Numbered from the stretch's first letter, positions 32,603 through 42,007 are shown. The stretch is DNA of 64,000 nucleotides from Amycolatopsis antarctica (GCF_002262875.1 NZ_NKYE01000001.1:659704-723703), one strand, 5' to 3'. Numbers and translations: made by a program. The notes: a model not told the origin generated them from the sequence alone.

Positions 32603-35494
32603 TTGTTGGGTCGCGGTGAAAGCCGACAGAAGCGCGAACAGGGCCAGTCCGGCAGCCGCAGGCTGCCGGGCGAGCAGTCGGTGCCCGTGTACACGCCGTC
32701 GATCGCGGCACGGAGCATCGACGGTCACCTGCTGCGTACCGGGCAGGAGGTCTACGCCTGGTACCGGCTCGCCCCGCAGCGCTGGTCGTTCCGTTCGGAC
32801 TCGCAGCGCCGGGACCTGATCGCCGCCATCGCCGGTCAGTACGCCGAACTGCAGGGCCGCTGGATGCACCTGCGTGTCACCACCCGCCCCTACCCGATCC
32901 GGATGTGGGCCGAGGCGCACGTCTACAACGCCGTGGGCCGCCCCGCCGACACTCCGGGCGCCCTTTCCTTCGACGACTACCTGATCGGCGAGCAGCAGCA
33001 GCTCATGGGCCGGTCGATGGCGGAGAAGGAGGTCTACATCGGCGTCCAGGTGCAGACGCGGCGAATGATGGACCGGGCCGTCGAACGTGCCGCCCCACTG
33101 CTGCGCAAGATCCTGCCGGAGGCCGTCGACGCCGAACTGAGCGCGCTTGACTCCGAGGTCGAGCACCTGGACCAGGTGCTCGGGTCCGCCGGGCTGGAGG
33201 GACGCCCCGCCGAGGCGGAGGAGATGTCCTGGCTGATGCATCGCTCGTGCTCGCTGGGCCTGCCCGCGCCGCGCAGCATGCCCGCCGTGCCCGGCGCCGC
33301 CTGGGAACCGGAGGACCTGGCCAGCTTCACCGACGCCGCCGACTTCCACGCCGACCCCTACGCGCCGACGGTCACCGTGCGCGGCCGTACCGGCTCCAAC
33401 GCCGGTGTGTCCCGGCACCTGGCCGTGCTCACCGTTGGCCAGATGCACGGCCTGCAGATCCCGGAGATCGACGATCCGTGGGTGCAGCACGCCGACCGGC
33501 TGCCCGCCTCGGTGGAATGGTCCGCCCGCATCTACGTCCGGCGCCCCGAGGAGGTCGCCGGGGAGCTGCAGCGGCAGATGAACAAGGTCCGCTCGCAGGT
33601 CAAGCACTACACCGACGAGCACGAACTCGAACCTCCCCAGTCGCTGGCCCGGCAGGCGTCCCGCGTGCTGGAGATCGACGACGAGATGACCTCGGGCTTC
33701 ACCGCGCTGGCCACCCGTGTCCGGTCCTGGTGGCGCCTCGCCGTCTCCGGCCCCACCGAGCGGGACGCGCTGCGCCTGGCGCAGCAGTTGCTGGAGCTGT
33801 ACAAGCCGAAGATCGCCATCGAGCATCCCGAAGCGCAGTACGCGATGGCCAGGGAGTTCATCCCCGGTGAGCCGCTGGCCTCTGGCGCCTACATGCGCCG
33901 CGGATCGGTGGTCTGGGCGGCCGCGTCCGTGCCCACCGCCACCGCCGAGGTCGGCGACCGGCGCGGGATCCTGCTCGGCGAGACGTGCACGGCCACCCGC
34001 CGCCCGGTCGCCTGGGACCCGTGGATGGCGCAGGAGATCCGCGACGGCTCCGGCCTGACGGCGATGGTCGCCGGGCTGGGCGGCGGCAAGTCCTTCCTCG
34101 GTGGCGGCATCGTCTACAAGACGCTGCGCGCCGGGGCGCACTGGACGATCCTCGACCCCTCCGGCCCGCTGTCCCGCCTCTGCGACCTGCCCGAGGTGCG
34201 GCCGTACGCGCGGCCGATCAACCTGCTCAACGCCGAACCGGGCATCCTCAACCCGTACCGCGTGGTCGCCGAGCCGCTGCTCGAGCACTTCATGGACGAG
34301 GACGATCCGGAACGCTCCTGGCGGCGGGAACGCGCGCTGGCCGGAGCCACCCGCCGCCGTCTGGTGCTGGACGTGCTGACCGGCGTGCTGCCCTACGAGG
34401 TGGCCCGCATGGCGCAGACGCGGATCGTGCTGCTGCGGGCGGTCCGCGCTGTCGGCGGGCGGTTCGACGCCGATCCCGGCCAGGTCATCGACGCCCTGCG
34501 CCGCGACTCCAGCGAGCACCACGAGCATGCCGTCGTCGTCGCCGACTTCCTGGACGAGATGCGCGAACGGATGTCGCTGCTCATCCCGGAGGCGAACGAG
34601 GACCCGTACGCGGAGACCCGCGACGACCGGATGACCGTGCTGACCATGGCCGGCCTGACCCTGCCGAAGGACGGCGTCGGCCGCGAGCACTGGACCGACG
34701 CCGAGGCGCTCGGCGTGGAGATGCTCAACCTCGCCGCCTGGCTGACCCAGCGTTCGGTGTACGAGCGGCCGAAGGAACTGCGCAAGGGCGTCTGGATCGA
34801 CGAGGCGTTCTTCCTCTCCGAGGTGCCGACCGGGCGCGTGCTGATGAACCGGTTCGCGCGTGACTCCCGTAAGTGGAACGTGCGCGTGCTGCTGTCCTCG
34901 CAGATCCCGGCGGACTTCCTGAAGATCCAGGGTTTCGTCTCACTGCTCGACTCGGTCTTCATCGGCCGCCTCGACGACGAGGAGGCCCAGGCGGACGCGC
35001 TGCGCCTGCTGAAGGTGCCCGTCGGCGTCGGCTACGAGCAGGTCGTCGCGGCGCTGGGCCGCAGGCCGGGTGCCGCTCGCGGCGGGCTGGAGCGCGACCG
35101 CGAGCCGCGCCAGTTCATCTTCGGTGACGGCGCGGGTGGCGTGGAGCGCATCCGCGTCGACTTCTCCGGGCCGCACCTCGAACACCTGCGCAACGCCATG
35201 GACACCACACCGGGCTCGCCCGACGCGCGCACCGGGTCGGCGAGCCGTGCGCCGGTCGAGGAAGAGGCCCTGCCCTACGTGGCCGCCCCGCCGGAGGAGC
35301 AGCTCGAGGACTACGAACTCGAAGCCGAACTGGAGGTCGGCCTGCGCGAGGACCCGGCGGCCGAACTCGCGGACGAGTCGGCCGCGGGCCGGGAGAACGG
35401 CGCGGGCAGCGGTACCGGCGACCCGCGGGACGAGGACCGGCACGCCTCGGCGGGCACCGGCGGCAAGGGTGGACCGGGGCGGGACGCGGCATGA
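32603..35494 (+). CDS. VirB4-like secretion/conjugation ATPase
   Basis: 963 residues from TTG. The N-terminal half is the CagE/TrbE/VirB4-type region. The C-terminal ATPase has Walker A AGLGGGKSF (about residue 493) and Walker B KGVWIDEAFFL (about residue 728), followed by RFARDSRKWNVRVLLSSQ, as in VirB4 proteins. The last 100 residues are acidic and low-complexity. It should energise substrate export or pilus/channel assembly at the inner membrane. It overlaps the next gene by 4 bp. Confidence 0.88.
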   Translation: MLGRGESRQKREQGQSGSRRLPGEQSVPVYTPSIAARSIDGHLLRTGQEVYAWYRLAPQRWSFRSDSQRRDLIAAIAGQYAELQGRWMHLRVTTRPYPIRMWAEAHVYNAVGRPADTPGALSFDDYLIGEQQQLMGRSMAEKEVYIGVQVQTRRMMDRAVERAAPLLRKILPEAVDAELSALDSEVEHLDQVLGSAGLEGRPAEAEEMSWLMHRSCSLGLPAPRSMPAVPGAAWEPEDLASFTDAADFHADPYAPTVTVRGRTGSNAGVSRHLAVLTVGQMHGLQIPEIDDPWVQHADRLPASVEWSARIYVRRPEEVAGELQRQMNKVRSQVKHYTDEHELEPPQSLARQASRVLEIDDEMTSGFTALATRVRSWWRLAVSGPTERDALRLAQQLLELYKPKIAIEHPEAQYAMAREFIPGEPLASGAYMRRGSVVWAAASVPTATAEVGDRRGILLGETCTATRRPVAWDPWMAQEIRDGSGLTAMVAGLGGGKSFLGGGIVYKTLRAGAHWTILDPSGPLSRLCDLPEVRPYARPINLLNAEPGILNPYRVVAEPLLEHFMDEDDPERSWRRERALAGATRRRLVLDVLTGVLPYEVARMAQTRIVLLRAVRAVGGRFDADPGQVIDALRRDSSEHHEHAVVVADFLDEMRERMSLLIPEANEDPYAETRDDRMTVLTMAGLTLPKDGVGREHWTDAEALGVEMLNLAAWLTQRSVYERPKELRKGVWIDEAFFLSEVPTGRVLMNRFARDSRKWNVRVLLSSQIPADFLKIQGFVSLLDSVFIGRLDDEEAQADALRLLKVPVGVGYEQVVAALGRRPGAARGGLERDREPRQFIFGDGAGGVERIRVDFSGPHLEHLRNAMDTTPGSPDARTGSASRAPVEEEALPYVAAPPEEQLEDYELEAELEVGLREDPAAELADESAAGRENGAGSGTGDPRDEDRHASAGTGGKGGPGRDAA

Positions 35495-37581
35495 CCGTCG
35501 CCGCCCTGCTCGTGGTGCTCGTCGCCGTCCTCGTCTGCCGTGCCGTGCGCCGCCGCTGGCGGGGCGGCCCGAAGACGTTGCGGCGCAAGCGTTTCGGCGC
35601 GATGCTGATGGCGATCGCGGTGCTCGGCATGCAGGCGGTGATCCTGGCACCCCCGGCGTCGGCGGCGGCCTGCGGCGAGGCGCCGAACCCCGAGCGTCCC
35701 GGTTCCGGCATGGTCGGCGCGCTCGACCCGGCCGACGGTCACGGCGAGGCGGGCAGCGCCTACGTCGACTACAGCTACGCGGGCATGGTGTGGAACGTCT
35801 TCGAGACCGACTGCGGTCCGATGTCGGGTATCACCGATCCGAACTCCACCATCGACACCTGGGGCGGCAACCAGCTCTTCAACGTCGGCAAGACGATCGT
35901 CGGCGCCACCAACTCGCTGCACTACACCGTGCTGGAGGGCGGGCTGCTCAGCCCGCTGTACGACGCGGTCAAGGACGGCGCGGAGAAGGTCTACAACAAC
36001 ATCTACGGGCAGCTCTTCGGGCTGGCCGCGTTGCTGCTGGCGTTGCTGCTGTTCCGCAACATCTGGCGGGGCGACCTGTCCGCGGTGAGCAAACGGGCGC
36101 TGTACGCGCTCGGTGGGGTGTGGCTGGCGGCCTCGTCCTTCGCGATGCTGCGCTACTACGACGACATCGACCGCGTCATCGTGCAGACCACGACGAACAT
36201 CCAGGCCGGTTTCGTCGACGAGACGGAGGACCGGGTCGTCCGGCACGTGCTGCCGACGAACCTGCACAACCAGGTGGTCTACAACAACTGGCTGCGCGGC
36301 GAGTTCGGCTCCCCGGACGCCCCGCAGGCGCAGCAGTTCGGCAGGCCGCTGCTCGACGCGCAGGCGTTCACCTGGGGCCAGCTCCGCAACGGCGACGATG
36401 CCAACGCCGCCGTGGTGGACGCGAAGAAGGCCGAGTTCAAGAACATCTCCACCCAGCTCGGCCCGGCCACCGGCTACTTCACCGGGGAGGACGGCAGCCG
36501 GGTCGGCGCCGGCTTCCTCTCGTTCGCGCAGAGCCTGGTCTACTCGCTGTTCCAGCTCTTCGCGAAGGCCTCGGTGCTGCTGGCACAGGTGCTGGTCCGG
36601 CTGTTCACCCTCACCGCCCCGCTGATCGGCCTGGTCGCCCTGCTGCACCACGACATCCTGCGCAGGGTGGCGAAGGTGGCCGGCGCGGTCGGTTTCAACC
36701 TGATCATCCTGTCGGTGCTGGCCGGGGTGCACGCGCTGCTGCTGCAGGCCATCTTCGACGCGAGCGGCGCCCTGTCGATGCTGACGCAGATGGTGATGGC
36801 GGGCCTGGTCACGATCCTGCTGTTCCTGGTCGGCAAGCCGATGCGCAGGCTCTGGCAGATGGTCGAGATGTCGGTGAGCATGGTCGGCTCGGCCGTGCCC
36901 ACGCCCCGCGGCGGACTGCTGTCCAAGCTGCGCAAGCGTTCCGACGAACCCAGTCCACAGGACGAGTTCTGGAAGGGCGTGCGCGACGGGGACGACGCCG
37001 AGGGCGGACCCGCCACCCGCGGCGCGGTCGGCGCGGCGACCGGTGGACGGCGGATCCGCCCCGAGGCGAGTCACACGATCTTCGCCAACGCACAGCGGAT
37101 GGACGGCACGGCCAGGACGGTCCGCCCGGCGAACGCCTGGCCCATCGAACGTCCCGGCCTGCCCGCAGGCGGCGGCGCGGCGGCGGGCGCGATGGCGTTC
37201 GGCGCCCGCAACCCGGCCGGCGGCTCGCCCGGTGACCAGGCGTTGCCCGGTGGGGCGACCGTGGTGCGCGCCGACGGGCTGCCCGCCGTGCCGCGCAGCA
37301 GGCCGGTGGACACGGCGCCGGTGGCCGATCGCCGCTGGAGTGACGAACCGGAGCCGGTGGTGGTGCCCTCGCGGATGCACTCCGGGATCTCGGCGCAGCC
37401 CCTGCCCGCGAACGGCTACCAGGCGCCCCCCGCGGTGCCGCAGCAGGTTCGCGCGCCGCGCAGGGCCGATTCCGAGGTCGTCGCGGGCAAGCCCGTGCAC
37501 GTCGTCTACCGCCCGTCCCGCGGTCTTGAGGTCCGCGAGGATCTGCGCGATCGCGACACCGACACCGTGATGAGGGGCTGA
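35491..37581 (+). CDS. VirB6/TrbL-like polytopic membrane protein
   Basis: 696 residues. A short N-terminal helix precedes a signal-like segment ending APPASAAACGE, then an external domain (about residues 60-165) with two cysteines. Helices follow near residues 170-190, 205-215, 345-440. A cytoplasmic, Pro/Ala/Arg-rich tail of about 200 residues ends the protein. This layout fits the channel-forming TrbL/VirB6-like subunit in actinobacterial type IV-like loci. ATGA overlap with the ATPase gene. Confidence 0.75.
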   Translation: MTVAALLVVLVAVLVCRAVRRRWRGGPKTLRRKRFGAMLMAIAVLGMQAVILAPPASAAACGEAPNPERPGSGMVGALDPADGHGEAGSAYVDYSYAGMVWNVFETDCGPMSGITDPNSTIDTWGGNQLFNVGKTIVGATNSLHYTVLEGGLLSPLYDAVKDGAEKVYNNIYGQLFGLAALLLALLLFRNIWRGDLSAVSKRALYALGGVWLAASSFAMLRYYDDIDRVIVQTTTNIQAGFVDETEDRVVRHVLPTNLHNQVVYNNWLRGEFGSPDAPQAQQFGRPLLDAQAFTWGQLRNGDDANAAVVDAKKAEFKNISTQLGPATGYFTGEDGSRVGAGFLSFAQSLVYSLFQLFAKASVLLAQVLVRLFTLTAPLIGLVALLHHDILRRVAKVAGAVGFNLIILSVLAGVHALLLQAIFDASGALSMLTQMVMAGLVTILLFLVGKPMRRLWQMVEMSVSMVGSAVPTPRGGLLSKLRKRSDEPSPQDEFWKGVRDGDDAEGGPATRGAVGAATGGRRIRPEASHTIFANAQRMDGTARTVRPANAWPIERPGLPAGGGAAAGAMAFGARNPAGGSPGDQALPGGATVVRADGLPAVPRSRPVDTAPVADRRWSDEPEPVVVPSRMHSGISAQPLPANGYQAPPAVPQQVRAPRRADSEVVAGKPVHVVYRPSRGLEVREDLRDRDTDTVMRG

Positions 37582-37585
37582 GACC

Positions 37586-38179
37586 GTGCCGATCCGGACG
37601 AATCGCGGCCGTGCCGCGGTGTATCGCAGACTGTGGGGCTGGCCGGTCCGCTCGCCCAAGCACCTCGTCGGCACGGTGATCGTGGTCGCGGTGCTCGTCA
37701 CCGGACTCGGCATCGCGGTGCCGAAGCTGTTCCCGGACCGGGAGCCGCAGGGCATCGCCGCCGTCGGGCAGGACCGCGAGGAGAGCCAGCGGCAGAGCAG
37801 CCAGGCGCCGCCGTCCACGCCGATGCCGACCCGGCTCACCAGCCCCCGTGAGTCGCCGACGCCCGCCGCGCCGAACCCCCAGGCGCTCGACGTGGCCAAG
37901 AAGTGGGCCACCGCCTGGGTCAACCATCCGGCCGGGGTCACCGTGGAGCAATGGCTGGCCGGGATGAAGCCGTTCACCACCGAGGAGTACCTGCCGGTGA
38001 TGTCCTCGGTGGATCCGGCGAACGTGCCCGCGACCAAGCTGACCGGCGAGCCCACGGCGGCGACCTCGTACACGAGTTCGGTGGAGGTCCTGATTCCCAC
38101 CGACGGACCCCGGCTGAGCATCACCGTCATCACCACGAACGCAGGCTGGCGGGTCGCGCAGTACGAGCAGGCGGACTGA
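37586..38179 (+). CDS. Single-pass protein with extracytoplasmic VirB8/TcpC-like domain
   Basis: 197 residues from GTG. One transmembrane helix (about residues 28-48), a Pro/Ser/Thr linker, and an external domain of about 100 residues resembling the NTF2-like fold of VirB8/TcpC (ALDVAKKWATAWVNHP and SITVITTNAGWRVAQYE). Such proteins scaffold the trans-envelope complex. 4 bp after the VirB6-like gene, 4 bp before the hydrolase gene. Confidence 0.65.
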   Translation: MPIRTNRGRAAVYRRLWGWPVRSPKHLVGTVIVVAVLVTGLGIAVPKLFPDREPQGIAAVGQDREESQRQSSQAPPSTPMPTRLTSPRESPTPAAPNPQALDVAKKWATAWVNHPAGVTVEQWLAGMKPFTTEEYLPVMSSVDPANVPATKLTGEPTAATSYTSSVEVLIPTDGPRLSITVITTNAGWRVAQYEQAD

Positions 38180-38183
38180 CGCC

Positions 38184-39185
38184 GTGCGCACCGGGATGGT
38201 GGTCGGCCTCATCCTCGCCGCGGTGTTCGCGGTCGTGCTCGCCACCGGGACCGTCGTCGCGGTCGTCGGCAACGAGCAGGAACGGCTGGCCCAGGGCGGG
38301 GTGCAGAACCTGAGCTGCGAGGCCGCGGTCGGGCCGACCCAGCCGGGCAGCCCGGGCGCAGGGGTCGCCGACGCGCAGGAACTCGACGAGGAGCAGCAGG
38401 GGATCGTCGCCCTGATCATCGCGATCGGCAAGCAGCGCAACATGTCGCCGCGAGCGTGGCAGGTGGCGATCCAGGCGGGGATGACGGAGTCCAAGCTGCG
38501 CAACCTGACCTACGGCGACCGGGACTCGCTCGGGATCTTCCAGATGCGCCCGTCGATGGGGTGGGGCACGGTGGCACAGGTGACCGACCCGCCGTATCAG
38601 GTGAACAAGTTCTACGACGTGCTGGAGGCCGTGCCCAAGTGGGAGGAGCGCAGGCCAGGTGAGGCCGCGCAGGCCGTCGAGCGGTCCGGCTTCCCCGATC
38701 GGTACCACAAGTGGGAGCCGATGGCGGTGCACCTGGTGGAGAACCTCGGCCAGGTGCAGAACGCCTCCGGCTGCGGCGAGGGCGTCGGCCCGGCACTCCC
38801 GCCGAACGAGGCGGCCGCCGCCTCGATCCAGTTCGCCCTGCGGGAACAGGGGAAGCCCTACATCTGGGGAGCGACCGGCCCGAACTCCTACGACTGCTCG
38901 GGGCTGATGTTGCGGGCGTACGAGTCGGCGGGCATCAACCTCCCGCGGGTGTCGCGGGACCAGTACAAGGCGGGCGCCATGCTGCCCGTCGAGGAAGCGC
39001 AGCCGGGGGACCTGTTGTTCTGGGCGACCGACCCGGCCAACCCGACGACCATCCACCACGTCGCCATGTACCTGGGTGACGGCCAGATGGTGGAGGCGCA
39101 GCAGTCCGGCGTCCCCGTGCATACCAGGAAAGTCTCGTGGGACGAGGGCGAACTCGTCGCGCAGGCCGTTCGACCCGGCGTTTAG
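38184..39185 (+). CDS. Two-domain peptidoglycan hydrolase (transglycosylase-like plus NlpC/P60)
   Basis: 333 residues from GTG with an N-terminal membrane anchor (about residues 5-28). A lysozyme/transglycosylase-like domain has the likely catalytic Glu in AGMTESKLRNL and the substrate segment SLGIFQMRPSMGWG (about residues 108-130). The C-terminal NlpC/P60 endopeptidase has the nucleophile in NSYDCSGLM and the histidine in IHHVAMYLGDG. The same pairing occurs in conjugative wall hydrolases of Gram-positives (TcpG/CwlT type), where it opens the cell wall for the secretion channel. Confidence 0.9.
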   Translation: MRTGMVVGLILAAVFAVVLATGTVVAVVGNEQERLAQGGVQNLSCEAAVGPTQPGSPGAGVADAQELDEEQQGIVALIIAIGKQRNMSPRAWQVAIQAGMTESKLRNLTYGDRDSLGIFQMRPSMGWGTVAQVTDPPYQVNKFYDVLEAVPKWEERRPGEAAQAVERSGFPDRYHKWEPMAVHLVENLGQVQNASGCGEGVGPALPPNEAAAASIQFALREQGKPYIWGATGPNSYDCSGLMLRAYESAGINLPRVSRDQYKAGAMLPVEEAQPGDLLFWATDPANPTTIHHVAMYLGDGQMVEAQQSGVPVHTRKVSWDEGELVAQAVRPGV

Positions 39186-39196
39186 GAGTGTGTGCA

Positions 39197-40357
39197 GTGG
39201 CCAAGAAATTCGGCAGGCGGGCCAAGAACGGCAACCAGGAGGTGCCCGGACTCGACGCCGACCCGCGCACCATGTTCGGTGCGCCCTCGGTGCCGCGACA
39301 GGCCTACCGTCCCGCGTCCAGCACCCCGCTGGCCGAGTACCTCGACCGCGGCCACCCTGGCGTCGATCCGGGCTACGTGGTGGTTCCCCGGTCGATCGCG
39401 GAGGCGATGTCGCTGCCATGGCAGCAGCAGCTCGTCAGCCTGCTCGGTCAGTTCCACGAGTCGCACAGCCGGCTGAACTGGCCGATCTACCGGGTCGTGC
39501 CGTCCCGGTACGAGTTCCTGGTCGATCTGGACGAGGAACAGCTCGCCGAGGCCGGGTACCTGGTGGAGATCGACAGCGACGGCGAGATGGTCTATCGCGA
39601 GCGCAGTGGCCGCAAGGTCGAGAGCCCGGACGAGACGCGCGTTCTGGTGCCCTGCCTGGATCCGATCGTGCGCAGGCCGTCCGCCGAGGACACCGCGCGG
39701 CCACGGCGGATCGACCCGGCCGCCGAGCCGGAGGCCGTTCCGCCCGTACAGCCCGGGGGAGCGCAGCCGGCACGGTCCGCTCCGGCAGGACCGCAGCGCA
39801 CCCGCCCGGCCGCCCCGATGAACATCGGCCCGCAACCGGTCTGGAACACCACCCCCGGTGCGCGGCCACCCGCCGCGGACACGGCGAGGGAGGCACCGCG
39901 CCGCGCCGCGGAGCCGGCGGCTCCGTCCGCACCGGCCGCCCAGTCGGCTCCGTCCGCTCCGTCCGCTCCGTCCGCTCCGGCCGGGATGCCGGAGAAGGTC
40001 TCGCCACCGCCGTCTTTTCCGCCGGTGGAGCGCACCGTGTTCCCGCCCGTCGAGCGTCCGGCCGGACGTCCCGCCGAGCCGCCTGCCCATCGTTCCGCCG
40101 GGCGGCCGGCCGGGCGACCCGCGGAACCTCCCGCCGAGCGTGCGGCCACCGGTCCCGCCGACGGCCGCGCCGGGGTGCGTCCGCCCGCCACGCCACCCGG
40201 CTCGCCGCTCGCGGAGCGGGCCGCGTCCGCGGACGAGGACACCCCACCGCGCGGCATCCGGGTCCCGGTCACCGAGGACGAGCTGGAACTGTCCGACAAC
40301 GGCGTGTTCGGTCCGACCGGCGAGCCGACGGACGTCCCGTACCGGTACCGGCAGTAG
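39197..40357 (+). CDS. Secretion-operon protein with Pro/Ala-rich C-terminal half
   Basis: 386 residues from GTG with AGGAG 8 nt upstream. The first 150 residues are folded and conserved-looking (VDPGYVVVPRSIAEAMSLPW, YEFLVDLDEEQLAEAGYLVE). The remainder is low complexity with APSAPSAPSAP and RPAGRPAEPPA runs. No membrane segment. It ends the operon. It could be a cytosolic adaptor or substrate of the system; function unknown. Confidence 0.65.
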   Translation: MAKKFGRRAKNGNQEVPGLDADPRTMFGAPSVPRQAYRPASSTPLAEYLDRGHPGVDPGYVVVPRSIAEAMSLPWQQQLVSLLGQFHESHSRLNWPIYRVVPSRYEFLVDLDEEQLAEAGYLVEIDSDGEMVYRERSGRKVESPDETRVLVPCLDPIVRRPSAEDTARPRRIDPAAEPEAVPPVQPGGAQPARSAPAGPQRTRPAAPMNIGPQPVWNTTPGARPPAADTAREAPRRAAEPAAPSAPAAQSAPSAPSAPSAPAGMPEKVSPPPSFPPVERTVFPPVERPAGRPAEPPAHRSAGRPAGRPAEPPAERAATGPADGRAGVRPPATPPGSPLAERAASADEDTPPRGIRVPVTEDELELSDNGVFGPTGEPTDVPYRYRQ

Positions 40358-40405
40358 CGGCACGCTCGTCGTGACAGGAGCGCGGCGAGGTGCGAGGCTC
40401 GGGGG

Positions 40406-40618
40406 ATGGCAGCTCAGCAGAACGATCCCCACCCGGACGAGGGCTGGTACTACAACACCCGTACGAACGAGGTGGAACACCACGAGCGGGCCCGTTCGGT
40501 CGATCTGCTCGGCCCCTACCCGGACGAGGCCACCGCGCGCCGTGCGCTGGACATAGCCAGGGAACGCACCCGCCAGGCCGATGCCGCCGACGCGAAGTGG
40601 AACCGGGACCAGGACTGA
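40406..40618 (+). CDS. Short SPOR-like conserved protein (70 aa)
   Basis: Conserved actinobacterial small protein with DEGWYYNTRTNEVE and GPYPDEATARRALDIARER, resembling a single SPOR-type unit fused to a charged tail. The ATG follows GGGGG. No signal peptide. Role unknown; 48 bp after the secretion operon and possibly unrelated to it. Confidence 0.7.
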   Translation: MAAQQNDPHPDEGWYYNTRTNEVEHHERARSVDLLGPYPDEATARRALDIARERTRQADAADAKWNRDQD

Positions 40619-41097
40619 CACCCCGGCCAGGCCGCCCGGGCGTCCGGGCGGGGACTGGCGCGCAACGGTGACCAGAGCCGAGGCGTTCCCACCGCCGTCA
40701 CCGCCGGCCCGCCGTGCGAACGCCGCCTTCACCGTCCATGTCCGCAATATGTCGACGTATTGCGGCCCGTGCGACCGCAATACGTCGACGTATTGCGGTC
40801 GCGGGACCTGCCGTGGCGTGGTCGCGGGGCTGGGGTGCAAGGGGGCCGGGCTCGTCCGGGGGAGGTCGGTGTGGCGGGGCCGGGGTGGTCCGGCGCCCGC
40901 ACATCGGCCGAACGGCTGATCGCCGTCCGACGAATCGGATCGGTTGTCGTTCTTACGGCCGTTTTCGCGGACTTTCCGGGTGATGGCGCACGTCGTCGCC
41001 GGCGATAACGTGGTCCGAAACCGGTGCCGGGCAGGAACAAAAAGAAATCGAACAGCGCGCTCGCCGGTCGGCATTTCCGTGCGACCTGGAGTGAGAC
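40619..41097. other. 479-bp intergenic stretch with repeat pair
   Basis: No gene is recognised. It holds the locus-3 palindrome pair at 40742-40798 and, nearer the beta-lactamase-like gene, an AT-richer part with GATAACGT near 41003 that could be a -10 region. Confidence 0.6.
40742..40798. repeat. Two-copy array of 24-bp near-palindrome (locus 3, one perfect copy)
   Basis: Copies at 40742-40765 and 40775-40798 with the same 9-bp spacer. The first equals the locus-1 unit. The second has C at position 9, making it a perfect 24-bp palindrome. Flanking genes are both on the + strand. Confidence 0.95.
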
Positions 41098-41973
41098 ATG
41101 CTGACGTCGGCGAAGAATCGGTTGTCCCCGGTCGGGTTCGTGGCAGTTCTGGTGACCGCATCCATTCTGCTCGTCACCACCGTGTTCTTCGCGATCGATT
41201 CCGTTGGCGAGGACGACTGGGCCGCCGAATGCGTATCCGCTCCCGTTCCGGCCTCGGCGGACCGGTCCGCCGCCATCGACGAGGCGCGGCAGTCGCTGCT
41301 GCGCAGTGGGCACGAACCGGTGCTCGGTATCCAGATCGTCGATCTGGATGACTGCACCCGGACGGTTTCCTGGAAGGACGAAAAGGAACAGCCCGCGGCA
41401 TCGGTGGTGAAGTTGCTGATCGTGCTGGATCTGCTGGACCGTTCCGGTGTGCCGTCCGGTTCCGACGAGGATTCCGTTCGCCGGATGCTGTCCGCGAGCG
41501 ACGACACGATCGCCAGTCGACTGTGGCAGCGCAACGGTGGCAGCGCGATCATCGATCGGCAGGCGGCCGCGCTCGGCCTCGAGCACACCCACCCGCCCGG
41601 TGACGACGGCGAATGGGGCGCCACCCGGATGTCCCCCGGCGACATCACCGCCGTCTACCGCCACATCACCGGCGCGCTGCCCGCCGAGGAGCGCGAGTTC
41701 GTGACCGAGGCGCTCGCGGACGCGGGCAACAGGGCGGCGGACGGTTTCGACCAGTACTTCGGCATCCCGAGCGGCCTGCCGGACTCGACCTGGGCGGTGA
41801 AGCAGGGATGGGGCAGCGCCGACGGCCGCCGGGTCCTCAACACCACCGGGCTGGTCACCACCACGCATACCTACGCGGTCGCCATCATGAGCACCTGGGC
41901 CGAGGACGTCGACTGGCCGACCGCCACCACGGCGCTCACCTCGGCCACCCGCGCCATGCGGAACGCGCTGTGA
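41098..41973 (+). CDS. Beta-lactamase-fold serine hydrolase, membrane-anchored
   Basis: 291 residues; GGAG precedes the ATG. An N-terminal helix (about residues 10-34) is followed by a class A beta-lactamase-like domain. The SxxK motif is present in AASVVKLLIVLDLL. The SDN position reads SDD (SASDDTIASRL), the KTG position reads KQG (AVKQGWGS), and the usual Glu166 loop is not evident. It may be a carboxypeptidase-like or non-enzymatic relative rather than a true beta-lactamase. Confidence 0.78.
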   Translation: MLTSAKNRLSPVGFVAVLVTASILLVTTVFFAIDSVGEDDWAAECVSAPVPASADRSAAIDEARQSLLRSGHEPVLGIQIVDLDDCTRTVSWKDEKEQPAASVVKLLIVLDLLDRSGVPSGSDEDSVRRMLSASDDTIASRLWQRNGGSAIIDRQAAALGLEHTHPPGDDGEWGATRMSPGDITAVYRHITGALPAEEREFVTEALADAGNRAADGFDQYFGIPSGLPDSTWAVKQGWGSADGRRVLNTTGLVTTTHTYAVAIMSTWAEDVDWPTATTALTSATRAMRNAL

Positions 41974-42007
41974 ACGCGACGGCCGGGCAGGCGGCCAACC
42001 GTGCGGG

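Noticed and set aside
31724..34690. A 988-codon open frame on the minus strand opposite the VirB4-like gene
   Set aside because: It is the mirror of a clear ATPase gene, has Gly/Arg/Val-rich low-complexity translation and no motifs; long antisense frames are common at this GC content.
35311..38136. A 941-codon minus-strand open frame opposite the VirB6- and VirB8-like genes
   Set aside because: Same reason: no domains, and the + strand frames have membrane segments and coupled starts.
31320..41097. Integrative conjugative element with att sites
   Set aside because: I found no integrase, relaxase, or matching direct repeats at the ends, and no tRNA gene next to it.
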